Below, in pieces: positions 1-8,709 of a stretch of 42,228 bases of DNA. Positions within the stretch are counted from its first letter, which is position 1. Each line of letters opens with the position of its first letter. Source of the DNA: Phytophthora sp. 'mugwort' (taxonomy: Eukaryota > Oomycota > Peronosporomycetes > Peronosporales > Peronosporaceae); assembly GCA_033558025.1 (NCBI GenBank), contig JAUCEF010000144.1, positions 1 through 42,228 on the forward strand, read 5' to 3'. Both the position numbers and the translations under genes were made by a program. The notes under the pieces were generated by a model. It was given only the letters and a program-made list of their open reading frames with translations. It did no database searches and was not told the DNA's origin.

Positions 1-124
1 TATTATAATAAATTTATTTTATAAATTAGAATATCTCCATATAATTTAAAGAAAATAAATTTATTATAATGATAATAAATTTATTTTATAAATTGAAATA
101 TCTCCATATAATTTAAAGAAAATA
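1..124. repeat. Left terminal 67-bp tandem repeat (telomere-like)
   Basis: Two tandem units: inner copy about 58-124 and a partial outer copy 1-57. The unit matches the last 20 codons or so of nad4L plus its stop and a few downstream bases. The outer copy differs slightly from the right-hand tip (for example around positions 1-4 and 29-30), possibly because it is the very end of the assembly or of the molecule. Confidence 0.85.
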
Positions 125-366
125 ATCATAATAGCTAATCCAATAGCTGATTCTGCTGCAGCTACTGTTAAAATTAATAAAGAAAAAACTTGTCCTATTA
201 TATCATCAATTAAAACTGCAAAATAAATAAAATTTAAATTAATTGATAATAATAATAATTCAATAGACATTAAAATAATAATAATATTCTGTCTATTTAA
301 AATTATACCAAATAATCCAAGACAGAATAAAAAAAAAGTAAAAATAAAATGATTTAAAATATTCAT
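64..366 (-). CDS. nad4L: NADH dehydrogenase subunit 4L (left copy)
   Basis: Membrane-arm subunit of complex I (NuoK homologue) in the inner mitochondrial membrane, part of the proton path. 100 residues with three hydrophobic helices and the family signature AESAIGLAI near residues 70-78, including the conserved membrane glutamate. An upstream TTG-initiated extension to 381 would overlap nad1, so the ATG at 366 is preferred; it lies two bases after the nad1 stop and gives the usual length of 100 residues. The C-terminal 20 residues or so lie inside the first unit of the terminal tandem repeat, so the gene end doubles as telomere-like sequence. An identical copy lies at the other end of the window. 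Confidence 0.95.
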   Translation of the reverse strand: MNILNHFIFTFFLFCLGLFGIILNRQNIIIILMSIELLLLSINLNFIYFAVLIDDIIGQVFSLLILTVAAAESAIGLAIMIIFFKLYGDISIYKINLLSL

Positions 367-368
367 AA

Positions 369-1349
369 TTAAATTAACCAATTAAAACTTATTAAAATAC
401 TTGCAGTATATAAAAACCAGGATAATGAAAAAGGTAGAAATACTTTCCAACCTAAACGCATTAATTGGTCATAACGATATCGAGGTAAAATAGCTCGAGC
501 AACTACAAATAAAACAACAAAAAAACAAATTTTAATACTAAACCAAAAAGATCCGGGTAAAAAATTAATACAATTTATACTAAAAGGGAAAGGTGCTAAC
601 CAACCACCTAAAAATAAAATCGTAGTTAAACTACTCATTAATAACATATTAGCATATTCACCTAAAAAAAATAATGCAAAACCCATTGCAGAATATTCTA
701 CATTATAACCTGAAACTAATTCAGCTTCAGCTTCAGGTAAATCAAAGGGATGTCGATTTGTTTCTGCTAAACAAGATATAAAAAAAATTATAAAAATAGG
801 AAAAAGAGGAAAACAATACCATACCGTTTTTTGTGCCCAAATAATAGAAATTAAATTTAAAGATTTTGCACAAACAATTACTGAAAGAATTGAAAACCCA
901 ATAGTTAATTCATATGAAATCATTTGTGCTGTTGATCTTAAAGCCCCTAAAAACGAATATTTAGAATTACTTGACCAACCACCTATAATAACACCGTATA
1001 CACCTAAAGATGAAATTGCTATTAAATATAAAATACCAATATTTAATTCAGTAAAAAACATACCAAAACCTAAAGGTATTATTGTCCAACTTAATAGACT
1101 TAAAAAAAAAGCTAAAATAGGTGCAAATATAAATAAAATTACATCAGCATTACTTGGTAAAATTGTTTCTTTTACGAATAATTTAAGACCATCAGCTAAT
1201 GGTTGTAATAATCCAAAAGTACCTACAACATTAGGTCCTCTTCTTCTTTGAATAGAAGCTAATATTTTACGTTCAACTAAAGTAAAATAAGCCACAGCAA
1301 TTAATAAAGGTAATATGAAAATTAAAAATTTTAAAATTGTGTATATCAT
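369..1349 (-). CDS. nad1: NADH dehydrogenase subunit 1 (left copy)
   Basis: Complex I membrane subunit (NuoH homologue) at the junction of the membrane and peripheral arms, lining the quinone channel. 326 residues, normal for the family, with about eight membrane helices. Recognised by [15 protein letters not shown] near residues 26-40, the loop [17 protein letters not shown] near 198-214, and the C-terminal [13 protein letters not shown]. The start ATG overlaps the nad11 stop as ATGA (four bases), suggesting a shared transcript nad11-nad1-nad4L. An identical second copy is at 40876-41856. Confidence 0.98.
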   Translation of the reverse strand: MIYTILKFLIFILPLLIAVAYFTLVERKILASIQRRRGPNVVGTFGLLQPLADGLKLFVKETILPSNADVILFIFAPILAFFLSLLSWTIIPLGFGMFFTELNIGILYLIAISSLGVYGVIIGGWSSNSKYSFLGALRSTAQMISYELTIGFSILSVIVCAKSLNLISIIWAQKTVWYCFPLFPIFIIFFISCLAETNRHPFDLPEAEAELVSGYNVEYSAMGFALFFLGEYANMLLMSSLTTILFLGGWLAPFPFSINCINFLPGSFWFSIKICFFVVLFVVARAILPRYRYDQLMRLGWKVFLPFSLSWFLYTASILISFNWLI

Positions 1350-3352
1350 AATAATTTTGATTGATTTTTGAAAATTTTATTAGAATTAATCAATATTTTT
1401 GAATATTGTTCTAATATATTTGTATAATAATTATTTTTAATTAATGAATCTAAAAAATTAATATTAATTTTTAAAAATTTTTTATTAAAACTAAAATTAT
1501 AAATAATTTTTATTTTTTTTTTTAATAAATAAGGTAAAATATCTTTAATTTTTAAAAAAGCTTCTGATTTAGATTGATTTTTATTTAATAAAAATTTATA
1601 AAGATTTCTATAAATTATAGAATCTTTACGTTGTTCTATATTTACATTTAAAATTTGTTCATTTTTTTGAATAAAACCTTCTAAATTAATATACATTCCA
1701 TTTTTTTCTAAAAAAGTTAATCCAGGTAAAATTAGATTTGAATTTTGAGCATCTTTAGTAAAATGATGTCCTTGATAAATAACAAAACTATTTTTAGTTA
1801 TTTTTAATTTATTTTGTAAATTTGTATTAAATAAATAATATAATTTTGAATTATTTAACATATTTAATGATTTTGGAAAAGTAATTTCAAAAAAATTAAT
1901 TAAAGAAGTTTGAAAATTAAAGAAATTAATATTATGGTTAATAAATGATAAATTTTTTAATTTTGATAATAAAAAAAAACCATTTTTTTGATTTAAAATA
2001 TTACTACCTATAATAATTAAAGGTTTTTTTGCTTTTTTTAATTGTTTACAAAATACATGTTTTCCTAAAATAATATTTATTAAAGTTTTAAAAGTTAATC
2101 CTAAATGTTTTACTGGATAAGTAAAATTAATTTTATTACCGATATATGCTATTTTAAAATTTCCTTTTTTTAAACGATTAATTAAATGAATATTTAAAAT
2201 AGAACCTTCTTGACGAATATCACTACCAATTATTAAACAAACATCAGATTCTTCAATAGATTTTAAAGTATTATTAAATAAAAAATTTGAAGCTAAATCA
2301 GAATTTATCTTAATTTGTCGATTTTTTAAAAATTGTTCATAATTTACATTTGAAATTCCTAATTTATTTAAATTTTTTTTTAATAAAAAAAGAGATTCTA
2401 AATCAGTTAAATCACCAATAATACTTTTAGCATTAAAACTATCTGTAATTATCAATTTTTTATTAATAATATTTAGAGCATCTAACCAAGAAATCCTATG
2501 AAAATTGTTTTGATTATCTTTTAATAATGGATATTTTAATCGTTGATATTTTAAACTATCAAAAAAATATCTTGTTTTATCTGATATCCATTCTTTATTA
2601 ATATTAAAATTAGTTTTAGGTAAAATACGTATAATTTCATTATTAAAAATATCAATTTTAATATTTGAACCAATACTATCTAAAATAGCAATACCCTCTT
2701 TTTTTTTTAATTCCCAAGAACGTGCTTTAAAAGTATAGGGTTTAGAAGTTAATGCACCAACAGGACATAAATCTACTAAATTACCAGAAAATTCGGATTT
2801 AAAAATATTTGAAGAATAAAAATTAATTTCAGTTTTATTACCACGACCTGTTGTACCTAAACCGTCAATTCCACAAATTTCATTAGCAAAACGTACACAA
2901 CGTGTACAATGAATACATCTTGTCATAATTGTTTTAATAAAAGGACCACAATATTTATCTTCAACGCCACGTTTTTTAAAAAAAAAACGACTACGATCCG
3001 ATCCAAAAATCATTGTTTGATCTTGTAAATCACATTCTGACGCTTGATCACAAATAGGACAATCTAATGGATGATTTATTAAAAGAAATTCTAATACACT
3101 TTCACGTGCTTTTTGTACTAAAGGAGTATTAGTAAATATTTTCATATTTGGTATTAAAGGCATTGCACATGAAGCTACAGGTTTAGGGGAATTTTCGATT
3201 TCAACTAAACACATACGACAATTACCGGCAATTTGTAAATTCTCTTGAAAACAGAATTTAGGGATTTGAATTTTAAAATTATTACATGCTTGTAAAACTG
3301 TTAAATTTTTATTAACTTTTAATTCGATATTGTTAATATATATATTAATCAT
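1346..3352 (-). CDS. nad11: NADH dehydrogenase subunit 11, full length (75-kDa Fe-S subunit)
   Basis: Electron-input subunit of complex I (NuoG homologue), matrix side. 668 residues. The N-terminal Fe-S part is intact: 2Fe-2S ligands C34, C45, C48, C62; His/Cys cluster H94, C98, C101, C107; 4Fe-4S ligands C146, C149, C152, C196. The remainder is the molybdopterin-oxidoreductase-like C-terminal domain, lysine- and asparagine-rich and divergent. Some stramenopiles keep only the N-terminal domain in the mitochondrion; here both domains are retained. It ends in TGA overlapping the nad1 start. Codons 146-668 lie inside the terminal inverted repeat and codons 1-145 are unique to this end. Confidence 0.96.
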   Translation of the reverse strand: MINIYINNIELKVNKNLTVLQACNNFKIQIPKFCFQENLQIAGNCRMCLVEIENSPKPVASCAMPLIPNMKIFTNTPLVQKARESVLEFLLINHPLDCPICDQASECDLQDQTMIFGSDRSRFFFKKRGVEDKYCGPFIKTIMTRCIHCTRCVRFANEICGIDGLGTTGRGNKTEINFYSSNIFKSEFSGNLVDLCPVGALTSKPYTFKARSWELKKKEGIAILDSIGSNIKIDIFNNEIIRILPKTNFNINKEWISDKTRYFFDSLKYQRLKYPLLKDNQNNFHRISWLDALNIINKKLIITDSFNAKSIIGDLTDLESLFLLKKNLNKLGISNVNYEQFLKNRQIKINSDLASNFLFNNTLKSIEESDVCLIIGSDIRQEGSILNIHLINRLKKGNFKIAYIGNKINFTYPVKHLGLTFKTLINIILGKHVFCKQLKKAKKPLIIIGSNILNQKNGFFLLSKLKNLSFINHNINFFNFQTSLINFFEITFPKSLNMLNNSKLYYLFNTNLQNKLKITKNSFVIYQGHHFTKDAQNSNLILPGLTFLEKNGMYINLEGFIQKNEQILNVNIEQRKDSIIYRNLYKFLLNKNQSKSEAFLKIKDILPYLLKKKIKIIYNFSFNKKFLKININFLDSLIKNNYYTNILEQYSKILINSNKIFKNQSKLL

Positions 3353-3401
3353 TTTAATGATAAAAAATTAAATAAAATATAAATTTATTTTCACTAAAAA
3401 G

Positions 3402-3423
3402 ATATATTTTATTTAAAATATAT
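3402..3423. other. Stem-loop between nad11 and trnL(UAG)
   Basis: Nine-base-pair AT stem 3402-3410 / 3415-3423 with a four-base loop, in the 82-base gap before nad11. It could be an RNA-processing or promoter-associated structure; in such AT-rich sequence chance is not excluded. Confidence 0.4.
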
Positions 3424-3434
3424 TATTATAGTAA

Positions 3435-3517
3435 TATCAAAGAAGGGATTTGAACCCTTAACGCTTTTAAGCTTTACATCCTAAGTGTAACGTGTTTACC
3501 AATTTCACCACTTTGAT
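3435..3517 (-). tRNA. trnL(uag): tRNA-Leu (UAG)
   Basis: Cloverleaf with a long variable arm. Acceptor 3511-3517 pairs with 3436-3442, anticodon loop CTTAGGA (anticodon UAG), T arm GGGTTCAAATCCC. Reads CUN leucine codons. Confidence 0.92.
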
Positions 3518-3525
3518 AATAAAAA

Positions 3526-3608
3526 TACCTACTATTGGACTTGAACCAATAACCCTAAAAGGGAACAGATTTTAAATCTATCGTGTTTACCAATTTCACC
3601 AAGTAGGC
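3526..3608 (-). tRNA. trnL(uaa): tRNA-Leu (UAA)
   Basis: Class II cloverleaf with variable arm, acceptor 3602-3608 / 3527-3533, anticodon loop TTTAAAA with anticodon UAA. The D arm is nearly identical to the adjacent trnL(UAG). Reads the very frequent TTA codon. Confidence 0.92.
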
Positions 3609-3626
3609 TAATATTTTTTTAAATAT

Positions 3627-4370
3627 ATGAAAAAAAAAAAAATAATAACTTATTTACAATTACATTTATTTGAATTAAAATATAATTTTTTTATACTTTT
3701 AATCACTTTTTTTTATCTTTTTATAATTTCATATTATTTTTCTGATCAATTAATATATTTATTAGTTAATAATTTACTTAATAAAAATATGTTAAAATAT
3801 TTTATTTTTACTAATATTACTGAAATTTTTATTACTAATATTTTTATAGCAATTTTCATAACAACTTTTATAACAATTCAATTAAGTTTTTTATTATTTT
3901 GGTTTTTTTTATCAAAAGGTTTATATAAATTTGAAAATTTTATTTTTATAAAATTTTATATTTTTTTTATAATTTTTAATTTTTTTATAATAAAATTTAT
4001 TTTTACTAATATTATTCCACATATTTGGGATTTTTTATTAAATTTAAATTTTTCAAATTTATATCTTTTAACAATTTATTTTGAACCAAAAATTGATAAT
4101 TATTTTGATTTTATTTTTTCTTCTTTTATTTATATATTTATAATATTTATTTATTTTTTTTCTTTATTTTTTTTTATATCAAATAATATTTTAAAAATTA
4201 AAATAATTATTAATTTAAGAAAATTCTTTTATTTAAAAATAATATTATTGAGTGCTTTAATTACACCACCAGATATATTTAATTTTATATTAATTTATTT
4301 TATCTTTTTTTTTTTTTTTGAAATATTTATTTATATTTCAATATATTTAAATAAATATAAATTAATTTAA
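3627..4370 (+). CDS. tatC: Sec-independent protein translocase TatC
   Basis: Polytopic core and signal-receptor subunit of the twin-arginine translocase (mttB/ymf16), expected in the inner membrane. 247 residues, extremely phenylalanine- and isoleucine-rich, about six membrane segments. Family marks: HLFELKY at residues 13-19, matching the TatC HLxELR motif, and near the C-terminus ALITPPDIFNF followed by an FEIFIYI segment, matching the AxxTPPD...YE region. In mitochondria with TatC the known client is the Rieske protein; that is family knowledge, not visible here. The 3' end overlaps the convergent rpl31 by nine bases. See the 32-residue ORF at 20776 for a possible partner. Confidence 0.9.
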   Translation: MKKKKIITYLQLHLFELKYNFFILLITFFYLFIISYYFSDQLIYLLVNNLLNKNMLKYFIFTNITEIFITNIFIAIFITTFITIQLSFLLFWFFLSKGLYKFENFIFIKFYIFFIIFNFFIIKFIFTNIIPHIWDFLLNLNFSNLYLLTIYFEPKIDNYFDFIFSSFIYIFIIFIYFFSLFFFISNNILKIKIIINLRKFFYLKIILLSALITPPDIFNFILIYFIFFFFFEIFIYISIYLNKYKLI

Positions 4371-4565
4371 TTTATTTTTTTTTATAAAATTTAATTTACT
4401 TTTATTTAAATTGATATTTGTATTTGTAATAATATCTGTTTCTTTAAAAATTCTTAAATTTAATTGATAATTTTTTAAATACTTAATAGATGTTATTTTT
4501 AAAGAAGATCCATTTGTTAAAATAATTTTATTTTTATAGGTAAAAAATTTTTTATTTTTATTCAT
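4362..4565 (-). CDS. rpl31: Ribosomal protein L31
   Basis: Large-subunit ribosomal protein bL31, about 67 residues from the chosen start. Visible: KIILTNGSSLKI in the first half and DIITNTNI with NK toward the end, the pattern of mitochondrion-encoded L31 in stramenopiles; the zinc-binding cysteines of some bacterial L31 are absent. The frame is open upstream to 4595 but that extension lies in the oppositely oriented trnC, so the ATG at 4565 is preferred. The 3' end overlaps tatC by nine bases, tail to tail. Assignment is by short motif and lineage context. Confidence 0.75.
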   Translation of the reverse strand: MNKNKKFFTYKNKIILTNGSSLKITSIKYLKNYQLNLRIFKETDIITNTNINLNKSKLNFIKKNKLN

Positions 4566-4582
4566 ATAATATAATTTATTTT

Positions 4583-4653
4583 GGCTAGATAACATAAAGG
4601 TAATGTAAAGGACTGCAAATCCTTTAATGACGGTTCGAATCCGTCTCTAGCTT
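4583..4653 (+). tRNA. trnC(gca): tRNA-Cys (GCA)
   Basis: Acceptor GGCTAGA / TCTAGCT, anticodon loop CTGCAAA (GCA), T arm CGGTTCGAATCCG. A lone plus-strand gene between minus-strand rpl31 and trnS. Confidence 0.93.
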
Positions 4654-4657
4654 TTAA

Positions 4658-4742
4658 AGGATAGAGTGGGATTTGAACCCACGGTATTATTACATACTTC
4701 AGTTTTCAAGACTGACACCTTAAACCACTCGATCACCTATCC
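4658..4742 (-). tRNA. trnS(uga): tRNA-Ser (UGA)
   Basis: Class II cloverleaf with long variable arm. Acceptor GGATAGG / TCTATCC on the minus strand, anticodon loop CTTGAAA with anticodon UGA, T arm GGGTTCAAATCCC. Confidence 0.93.
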
Positions 4743-4751
4743 ATATTAAAA

Positions 4752-5165
4752 TTAACGTCTTTTTTGTTTTTTTAATCTACAACCATTAAAAGGTTTTGTT
4801 GTTTTATCTAAAATATATTTTATTTTAATTTTTTTATTTTTTATATTTTTTAAAACATTATATCGACCTAAACCAGTACCATGTAAATAAATTTTTAATT
4901 TTTTTATTTTTTTTAATTGAAGATATTTATTAATTTTATATACAATTAATTGAACATTATATGGTGTATTTTTTTTAAAACGTGTTTTTTTTAATGATTT
5001 TGTAGACCATTGTTTTAAAAGATTTCCTTTATAAGTTGTTAAACTTATAATAGTATTTTTTAAATTTGCTGTAATATGTAAATTTGTTAAAATTAAAGGA
5101 TTTTTTTTTTTTAAATTTATTTTTTTTTTAAATTTATTTTTAAAATTATATTTATTTTTATTCAT
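4752..5165 (-). CDS. rps11: Ribosomal protein S11
   Basis: Small-subunit platform protein uS11. 137 residues with a lysine-rich N-terminal extension of about 25 residues. The conserved core begins LTNLHITANLKNTIISLTT, then STKSLKKTRFKKNTPY, and ends LHGTGLGRYNVLK followed by DKTTKPFNGCRLKKQKRR, the typical S11 C-terminus. It sits 12 bases downstream of rps13 in the same direction, reproducing the bacterial alpha-operon order rps13-rps11. Confidence 0.95.
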   Translation of the reverse strand: MNKNKYNFKNKFKKKINLKKKNPLILTNLHITANLKNTIISLTTYKGNLLKQWSTKSLKKTRFKKNTPYNVQLIVYKINKYLQLKKIKKLKIYLHGTGLGRYNVLKNIKNKKIKIKYILDKTTKPFNGCRLKKQKRR

Positions 5166-5177
5166 AGAATAATAACT

Positions 5178-5591
5178 TTATCTTTTTTTTTTTTTTTGAC
5201 TTTTAAATGGTCGTTTATTACGTGAAATACGTTTTTGAATAAAAATTTTTTTTAATTTTTTAGATGTTTTTGAATTTGTATGAGTACGTTGTCCTCTAAC
5301 AGGTAATCCCTGACTTTGTCTAATTCCACGATTACTTTTAATTTCTACTAATTCATTTAATCTTTCAGTTTTAATTTTTTTTAAAAGTTGTTCAACTTTT
5401 AAATTTTTATTAATATAATTAACCAGTCGGTTTACATGGTTGTTTTTAAGTTTATTAAGGGTGATTTGAGGATTAATTCCTATATTTTTACAAATTTTCT
5501 TGGATTGAAATTCATTAATACCATATAATATAGTTAATGAATATAAAATACTTTTTGAATCTGAAATTGTTTTATTAAAAATATATAACAT
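5178..5591 (-). CDS. rps13: Ribosomal protein S13
   Basis: Small-subunit head protein uS13. 137 residues. Recognised by the helix-hairpin-helix-like N-terminal part (LYGINEFQSKKICKNIGIN), then NRGIRQSQGLPVRGQRTHTN near residues 88-107, the most conserved S13 stretch. Basic C-terminal tail. It is transcribed divergently from rpl2 across only 28 bases, so any promoters for the two directions must sit in that spacer or further inside the genes. Confidence 0.96.
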   Translation of the reverse strand: MLYIFNKTISDSKSILYSLTILYGINEFQSKKICKNIGINPQITLNKLKNNHVNRLVNYINKNLKVEQLLKKIKTERLNELVEIKSNRGIRQSQGLPVRGQRTHTNSKTSKKLKKIFIQKRISRNKRPFKSQKKKKR

Positions 5592-5592
5592 A

Positions 5593-5607
5593 ATAGATTT
5601 TATCTAT
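5593..5607. other. Stem-loop in the divergent rps13/rpl2 spacer
   Basis: Perfect six-base stem ATAGAT / ATCTAT with a three-base loop, filling half of the 28-base space between two divergent start codons. Candidate bidirectional promoter or processing element; function is inference. Confidence 0.35.
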
Positions 5608-5619
5608 ATACCATATAAA

Positions 5620-6426
5620 ATGATAGAAAAAAAAATAAAACCTATAACACCATCACAACGTCAAACATTTTTATTAAAAAAAGATAATTTAACTAAAATT
5701 TTTAAAATTAAATCTTTAACAAAAGGTTTTCAACGTGCTAATGGTAAAAATAATCAAGGTAAAATAACTATAAAACATCGCGGTGGTGGACATAAACGTT
5801 TATATAGAATAATTGATTTTAATAGATCTAAAAATATTGAAGGTTATATTATTAAAATTTTATATGATCCTAATCGTTCCGCAAATATCGCTTATATTAA
5901 AAACAATTCTAAATCTTATTTAATTTTAGCACCGGAAGGTTTAAAAATTAATCAATATATAAAAAGTTCACCTAATGCTGAATTAAAAGTAGGTAATGCT
6001 TTACCATTACAAAATATACCAATTGGTAGTTTAATTCATAATATTAGTTTATATCCAAAATCTAGAGGAAAATTAATAAGAAGTGCTGGAACATCTGCAC
6101 AATTAATTCAAAAAATTGATAATAAATACGCTCGAATTCGTTTAAATTCTGGTGAATTAAAATTAATTTTATTAACTTGTTATGCAACATTAGGTGTTGT
6201 ATCTAATATTAATCATAAAAAAATTAAATTAGGTAAAGCTGGGCGTTCACGTTGGTTAAATAGACGACCTTCTGTACGTGGTGTAGCAAAAAATCCTGTC
6301 GATCATCCACATGGTGGTGGTGAGGGTAAAACAAGTGGAGGGCGACCTTCTGTAACACCACAAGGTAAAATAACTAAAGGAAAGCCTACACGTAAAAAAA
6401 CAAAAAAAAAATTAATTATTAAATAA
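5620..6426 (+). CDS. rpl2: Ribosomal protein L2
   Basis: Large-subunit protein uL2, needed for peptidyl-transferase centre assembly and subunit joining. 268 residues, close to the bacterial length. GRITIKHRGGGHKR-like segment near 47-60, and near the C-terminus GVAKNPVDHPHGGGEGKTSG with the invariant histidine at residue 229. Head of the plus-strand cluster rpl2-rps19-rps3-rpl16, the bacterial S10-operon order, with spacers of three bases between the first genes. Confidence 0.98.
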   Translation: MIEKKIKPITPSQRQTFLLKKDNLTKIFKIKSLTKGFQRANGKNNQGKITIKHRGGGHKRLYRIIDFNRSKNIEGYIIKILYDPNRSANIAYIKNNSKSYLILAPEGLKINQYIKSSPNAELKVGNALPLQNIPIGSLIHNISLYPKSRGKLIRSAGTSAQLIQKIDNKYARIRLNSGELKLILLTCYATLGVVSNINHKKIKLGKAGRSRWLNRRPSVRGVAKNPVDHPHGGGEGKTSGGRPSVTPQGKITKGKPTRKKTKKKLIIK

Positions 6427-6429
6427 ATT

Positions 6430-6666
6430 ATGTCTAGAAGTAAATATAAAGGTCCATTTTTTAAAGTTAATTTATTAAAAAAAAAACAATGGATAAAAAT
6501 AACTAATAAAAATTTAACAATATTACCTGAATATAGTAATCATTCTGTAAGTATTTATAATGGTAAAATATTTATTAATTTGGAAATAAATGATAAAATG
6601 ATTGGTTTTAAATTTGGTGAATTTATTAATACACGAAAAAAACATATATATAAAAAAAAAAAATAA
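6430..6666 (+). CDS. rps19: Ribosomal protein S19
   Basis: Small-subunit head protein uS19. 78 residues. Starts MSRSKYKGPFF, contains SNHSVSIYNGKIF and MIGFKFGEFINTRK, the family core (the usual GHKLGEFAPTR). Three-base spacers separate it from rpl2 and rps3. The last codons are a long run of A (KKKK). Confidence 0.95.
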   Translation: MSRSKYKGPFFKVNLLKKKQWIKITNKNLTILPEYSNHSVSIYNGKIFINLEINDKMIGFKFGEFINTRKKHIYKKKK

Positions 6667-6669
6667 ATT

Positions 6670-7500
6670 ATGGGTCAAAAAATTATACCAATTAGTTTAA
6701 GATTAAATAAAAAAAAAAATTGGGATTCCCAATGGATTGTTAATAATAATGAGTATTCTAATTTATTGCATTTTGATTTAGAAATTAAAAAATATTTTCA
6801 AAATATTTTTAATTATAAAAATTTAAAATTAATAGATATAAATATAGTAAAAACATCAAATAATATAAATATATATGTTTATATTCAAAAAAATGCAAAA
6901 AAATATTATAAATTATCTTATAATCAAATTATTAAATATTTAAATATATATTATATTAATAATAATATTAAATTATTTATCAAAAATGTCCAATTTTTTG
7001 AATTAATTAAATTACGAAAAAATTTAAAAAGAATTTTTGATAAAATAAGAAAAAATAATCGAATTAATAAAAATGTTAAAAAAATGATTTATAATTTTAG
7101 TTATGCTTTTTATACTAAAAATATAAATATTATAACTTTTTATATTAAACAAACATTAGAAAAAAAAAAAACACATAAAAAATTTATTAATAATATTGAT
7201 AATATGCTTCAAGAATTTTTTAAAATATTTTCTAATTTTATTGGTTATCGTTTACAATTTAAAGGTCGTTTAAATAAATCAAAACGTAAAAAAAAACTAA
7301 TTTTTCAAAAAGGAAAAATACCATTAAATACTTTAGAATATGATATTAAATATCATTTTAATGAATTTAAAACACCATCGGGTATTTGTAGTATTAAATT
7401 ATGGATTTTTTTTAAACCACTAAAAACTACATTAAATTCTAAATTTTTAAAAAAACAAAGAATTAAAAATACTAATTATGTTATTTCCAAAAAAAACTAA
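6670..7500 (+). CDS. rps3: Ribosomal protein S3
   Basis: Small-subunit protein uS3 at the mRNA entry. 276 residues. N-terminus MGQKIIPISLRLNKKKNWDSQW is the standard S3 opening (first 20 residues shown in part), and the C-terminal domain carries GYRLQFKGRLN, SKRKKK and IPLNTLEYDIKYHF followed by GICSIKLWIFF. The middle is asparagine/lysine-rich and poorly conserved, usual for mitochondrial S3. The 3' end overlaps rpl16 by 23 bases in another frame. Confidence 0.93.
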   Translation: MGQKIIPISLRLNKKKNWDSQWIVNNNEYSNLLHFDLEIKKYFQNIFNYKNLKLIDINIVKTSNNINIYVYIQKNAKKYYKLSYNQIIKYLNIYYINNNIKLFIKNVQFFELIKLRKNLKRIFDKIRKNNRINKNVKKMIYNFSYAFYTKNINIITFYIKQTLEKKKTHKKFINNIDNMLQEFFKIFSNFIGYRLQFKGRLNKSKRKKKLIFQKGKIPLNTLEYDIKYHFNEFKTPSGICSIKLWIFFKPLKTTLNSKFLKKQRIKNTNYVISKKN

Positions 7501-7882
7501 ATATAAAAAACAATTTAAAAGTAAACTTACAGGTAAAACAACAAAAGGTAATAATATTGTTTATGGTAAATATGCTATTAAAGTTTTAAAAGAAACACGT
7601 TTAACATCAAGACAAATAGAAGCAACTCGTCGAATAATTATTCGAAAAATGAAACGATTAGGATTTCTTTGGATTCGTGTTTTTCCAGATACACCTGTAA
7701 CAGCAAAACCTACAGAAAATCGTATGGGTAAAGGAAAAGGTGCTGTTTCTTTTTGGGTTGCTAAAGTTAAAAAAGGTCAAATTTTATATGAAATTAGCGG
7801 TATTTCATTAGAAAATGCAAAAAAAGTTTTAAAAGCGGGTTCTAATAAATTGCCGGTTAAAACAAAATTTATTTATAAATAA
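7478..7882 (+). CDS. rpl16: Ribosomal protein L16
   Basis: Large-subunit protein uL16 near the A site. 134 residues. Begins MLFPKKTKYKKQFK, aligning with the usual MLxPKRTKYRK start, which supports the overlap with rps3. Contains TSRQIEATRRIIIRKMKR and RVFPDTPVTAKPTENRMGKG, both invariant family blocks. Composition is more conserved and less asparagine-rich than rps3. Confidence 0.97.
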   Translation: MLFPKKTKYKKQFKSKLTGKTTKGNNIVYGKYAIKVLKETRLTSRQIEATRRIIIRKMKRLGFLWIRVFPDTPVTAKPTENRMGKGKGAVSFWVAKVKKGQILYEISGISLENAKKVLKAGSNKLPVKTKFIYK

Positions 7883-7883
7883 T

Positions 7884-7959
7884 TAGGCTTATAGTTTAAT
7901 TGGTTAGAGCATACCGCTCATAACGGTATAGTTGTAGGTTCAAATCCTACTAGGCCTAA
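7884..7959 (+). tRNA. trnI(cau): tRNA-Ile (CAU), lysidine type
   Basis: Acceptor TAGGCTT / AGGCCTA. Anticodon loop CTCATAA (CAU). The body (AGTTTAATTGGTT in the D arm, ACCGCTCATAACGGT in the anticodon arm) resembles organellar trnI(CAU), whose C34 is modified to lysidine to read AUA. Of the three CAU tRNAs here this one is best assigned to isoleucine; ATA codons are common in the genes. Confidence 0.8.
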
Positions 7960-7979
7960 TTAAAAAATTTTTATTTTAA

Positions 7980-8648
7980 ATGAAAAAATTAAAAAAACAA
8001 AAAACAAATAATTTATCAAATTATCAACAATTTTTAAAAAATAATTATTTAAAAAAAAAAAAATTTAAATTAAAAAATATTTTATTTGAAAATCCAATTT
8101 TATTTAATAATTTAAATTTAGAATCTTATGTAATTGAATTTAATAATTATGAAAACATTTATTTACCTTTTACTTTAATAAAAATAGATAAAATTTCAAC
8201 AATTGCTATAAAATATGAAAATATTATATTATTTAATTATGATTTAACTTATAATATATTACATCAATTTAATAAAATAATGCTTCAAAATATTTTAATA
8301 AAAAAAAATAATTCAATAAAAGGTCGTTTACTTGGTGGAAATTGGAATAATAAAAAAATTTTTATTTCAATTTTAGGATTTATTTTTTCTATAAAACCTA
8401 TTAATTTAAATAATGCTTTAAATTATAAAAAAAAATTTTATTTTAATAAATATAATAAAAAAGGTTTCTATAAAAGAAGAATTAATTCAACACGTTTAAT
8501 TAATTGTTATAAATTAAAATATTTAAATTTTAAAGTTAATAATTTAAATATATTTAAAAAATCAAAAAAAGAATTTTCAAGACTTTCTTATATTCAAACT
8601 ATTATTCAAAATCAAAAAATAAAAAATAATAATTTTAAAATAAAATAA
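7980..8648 (+). CDS. orf222, possible ribosomal protein S1-like
   Basis: 222 residues, very basic and asparagine-rich, no membrane segment. I do not recognise it firmly. The segment NSIKGRLLGGNW followed by KKIFISILGFIFSIKP (about residues 117-145) resembles the part of mitochondrial Rps1 where an S1-type beta barrel reads KGxILxxxxGGFxVxIxGxxxFLP, and the basic tail would fit a ribosomal protein. Its place between rpl16/trnI and atp8, inside a ribosomal cluster, agrees. Alternatives: another fast-evolving ribosomal protein. The ATG at 7980 follows trnI by 20 bases. Confidence 0.45.
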   Translation: MKKLKKQKTNNLSNYQQFLKNNYLKKKKFKLKNILFENPILFNNLNLESYVIEFNNYENIYLPFTLIKIDKISTIAIKYENIILFNYDLTYNILHQFNKIMLQNILIKKNNSIKGRLLGGNWNNKKIFISILGFIFSIKPINLNNALNYKKKFYFNKYNKKGFYKRRINSTRLINCYKLKYLNFKVNNLNIFKKSKKEFSRLSYIQTIIQNQKIKNNNFKIK

Positions 8649-8709
8649 AAATAAAAGTGTTCTTTCAAGAAAAATATATGTTGAAGAAATAAAAATTTAT
8701 TATAAAATT

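Larger units (their letters stand above)
1..2917. repeat. Left terminal inverted repeat (about 2.9 kb)
   Basis: Reverse complement of 39308-42224: position i on the left pairs with 42225-i on the right. It contains nad4L, nad1 and codons 146-668 of nad11. The proteins encoded in the two copies are identical, which suggests homogenisation by gene conversion or recombination. Differences are visible only in the outermost 35 or so bases. The inner boundary falls inside nad11 at the first base of the Cys146 codon. Such repeats are known at the ends of some linear stramenopile mitochondrial DNAs; whether this molecule is linear is inference. Confidence 0.95.
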
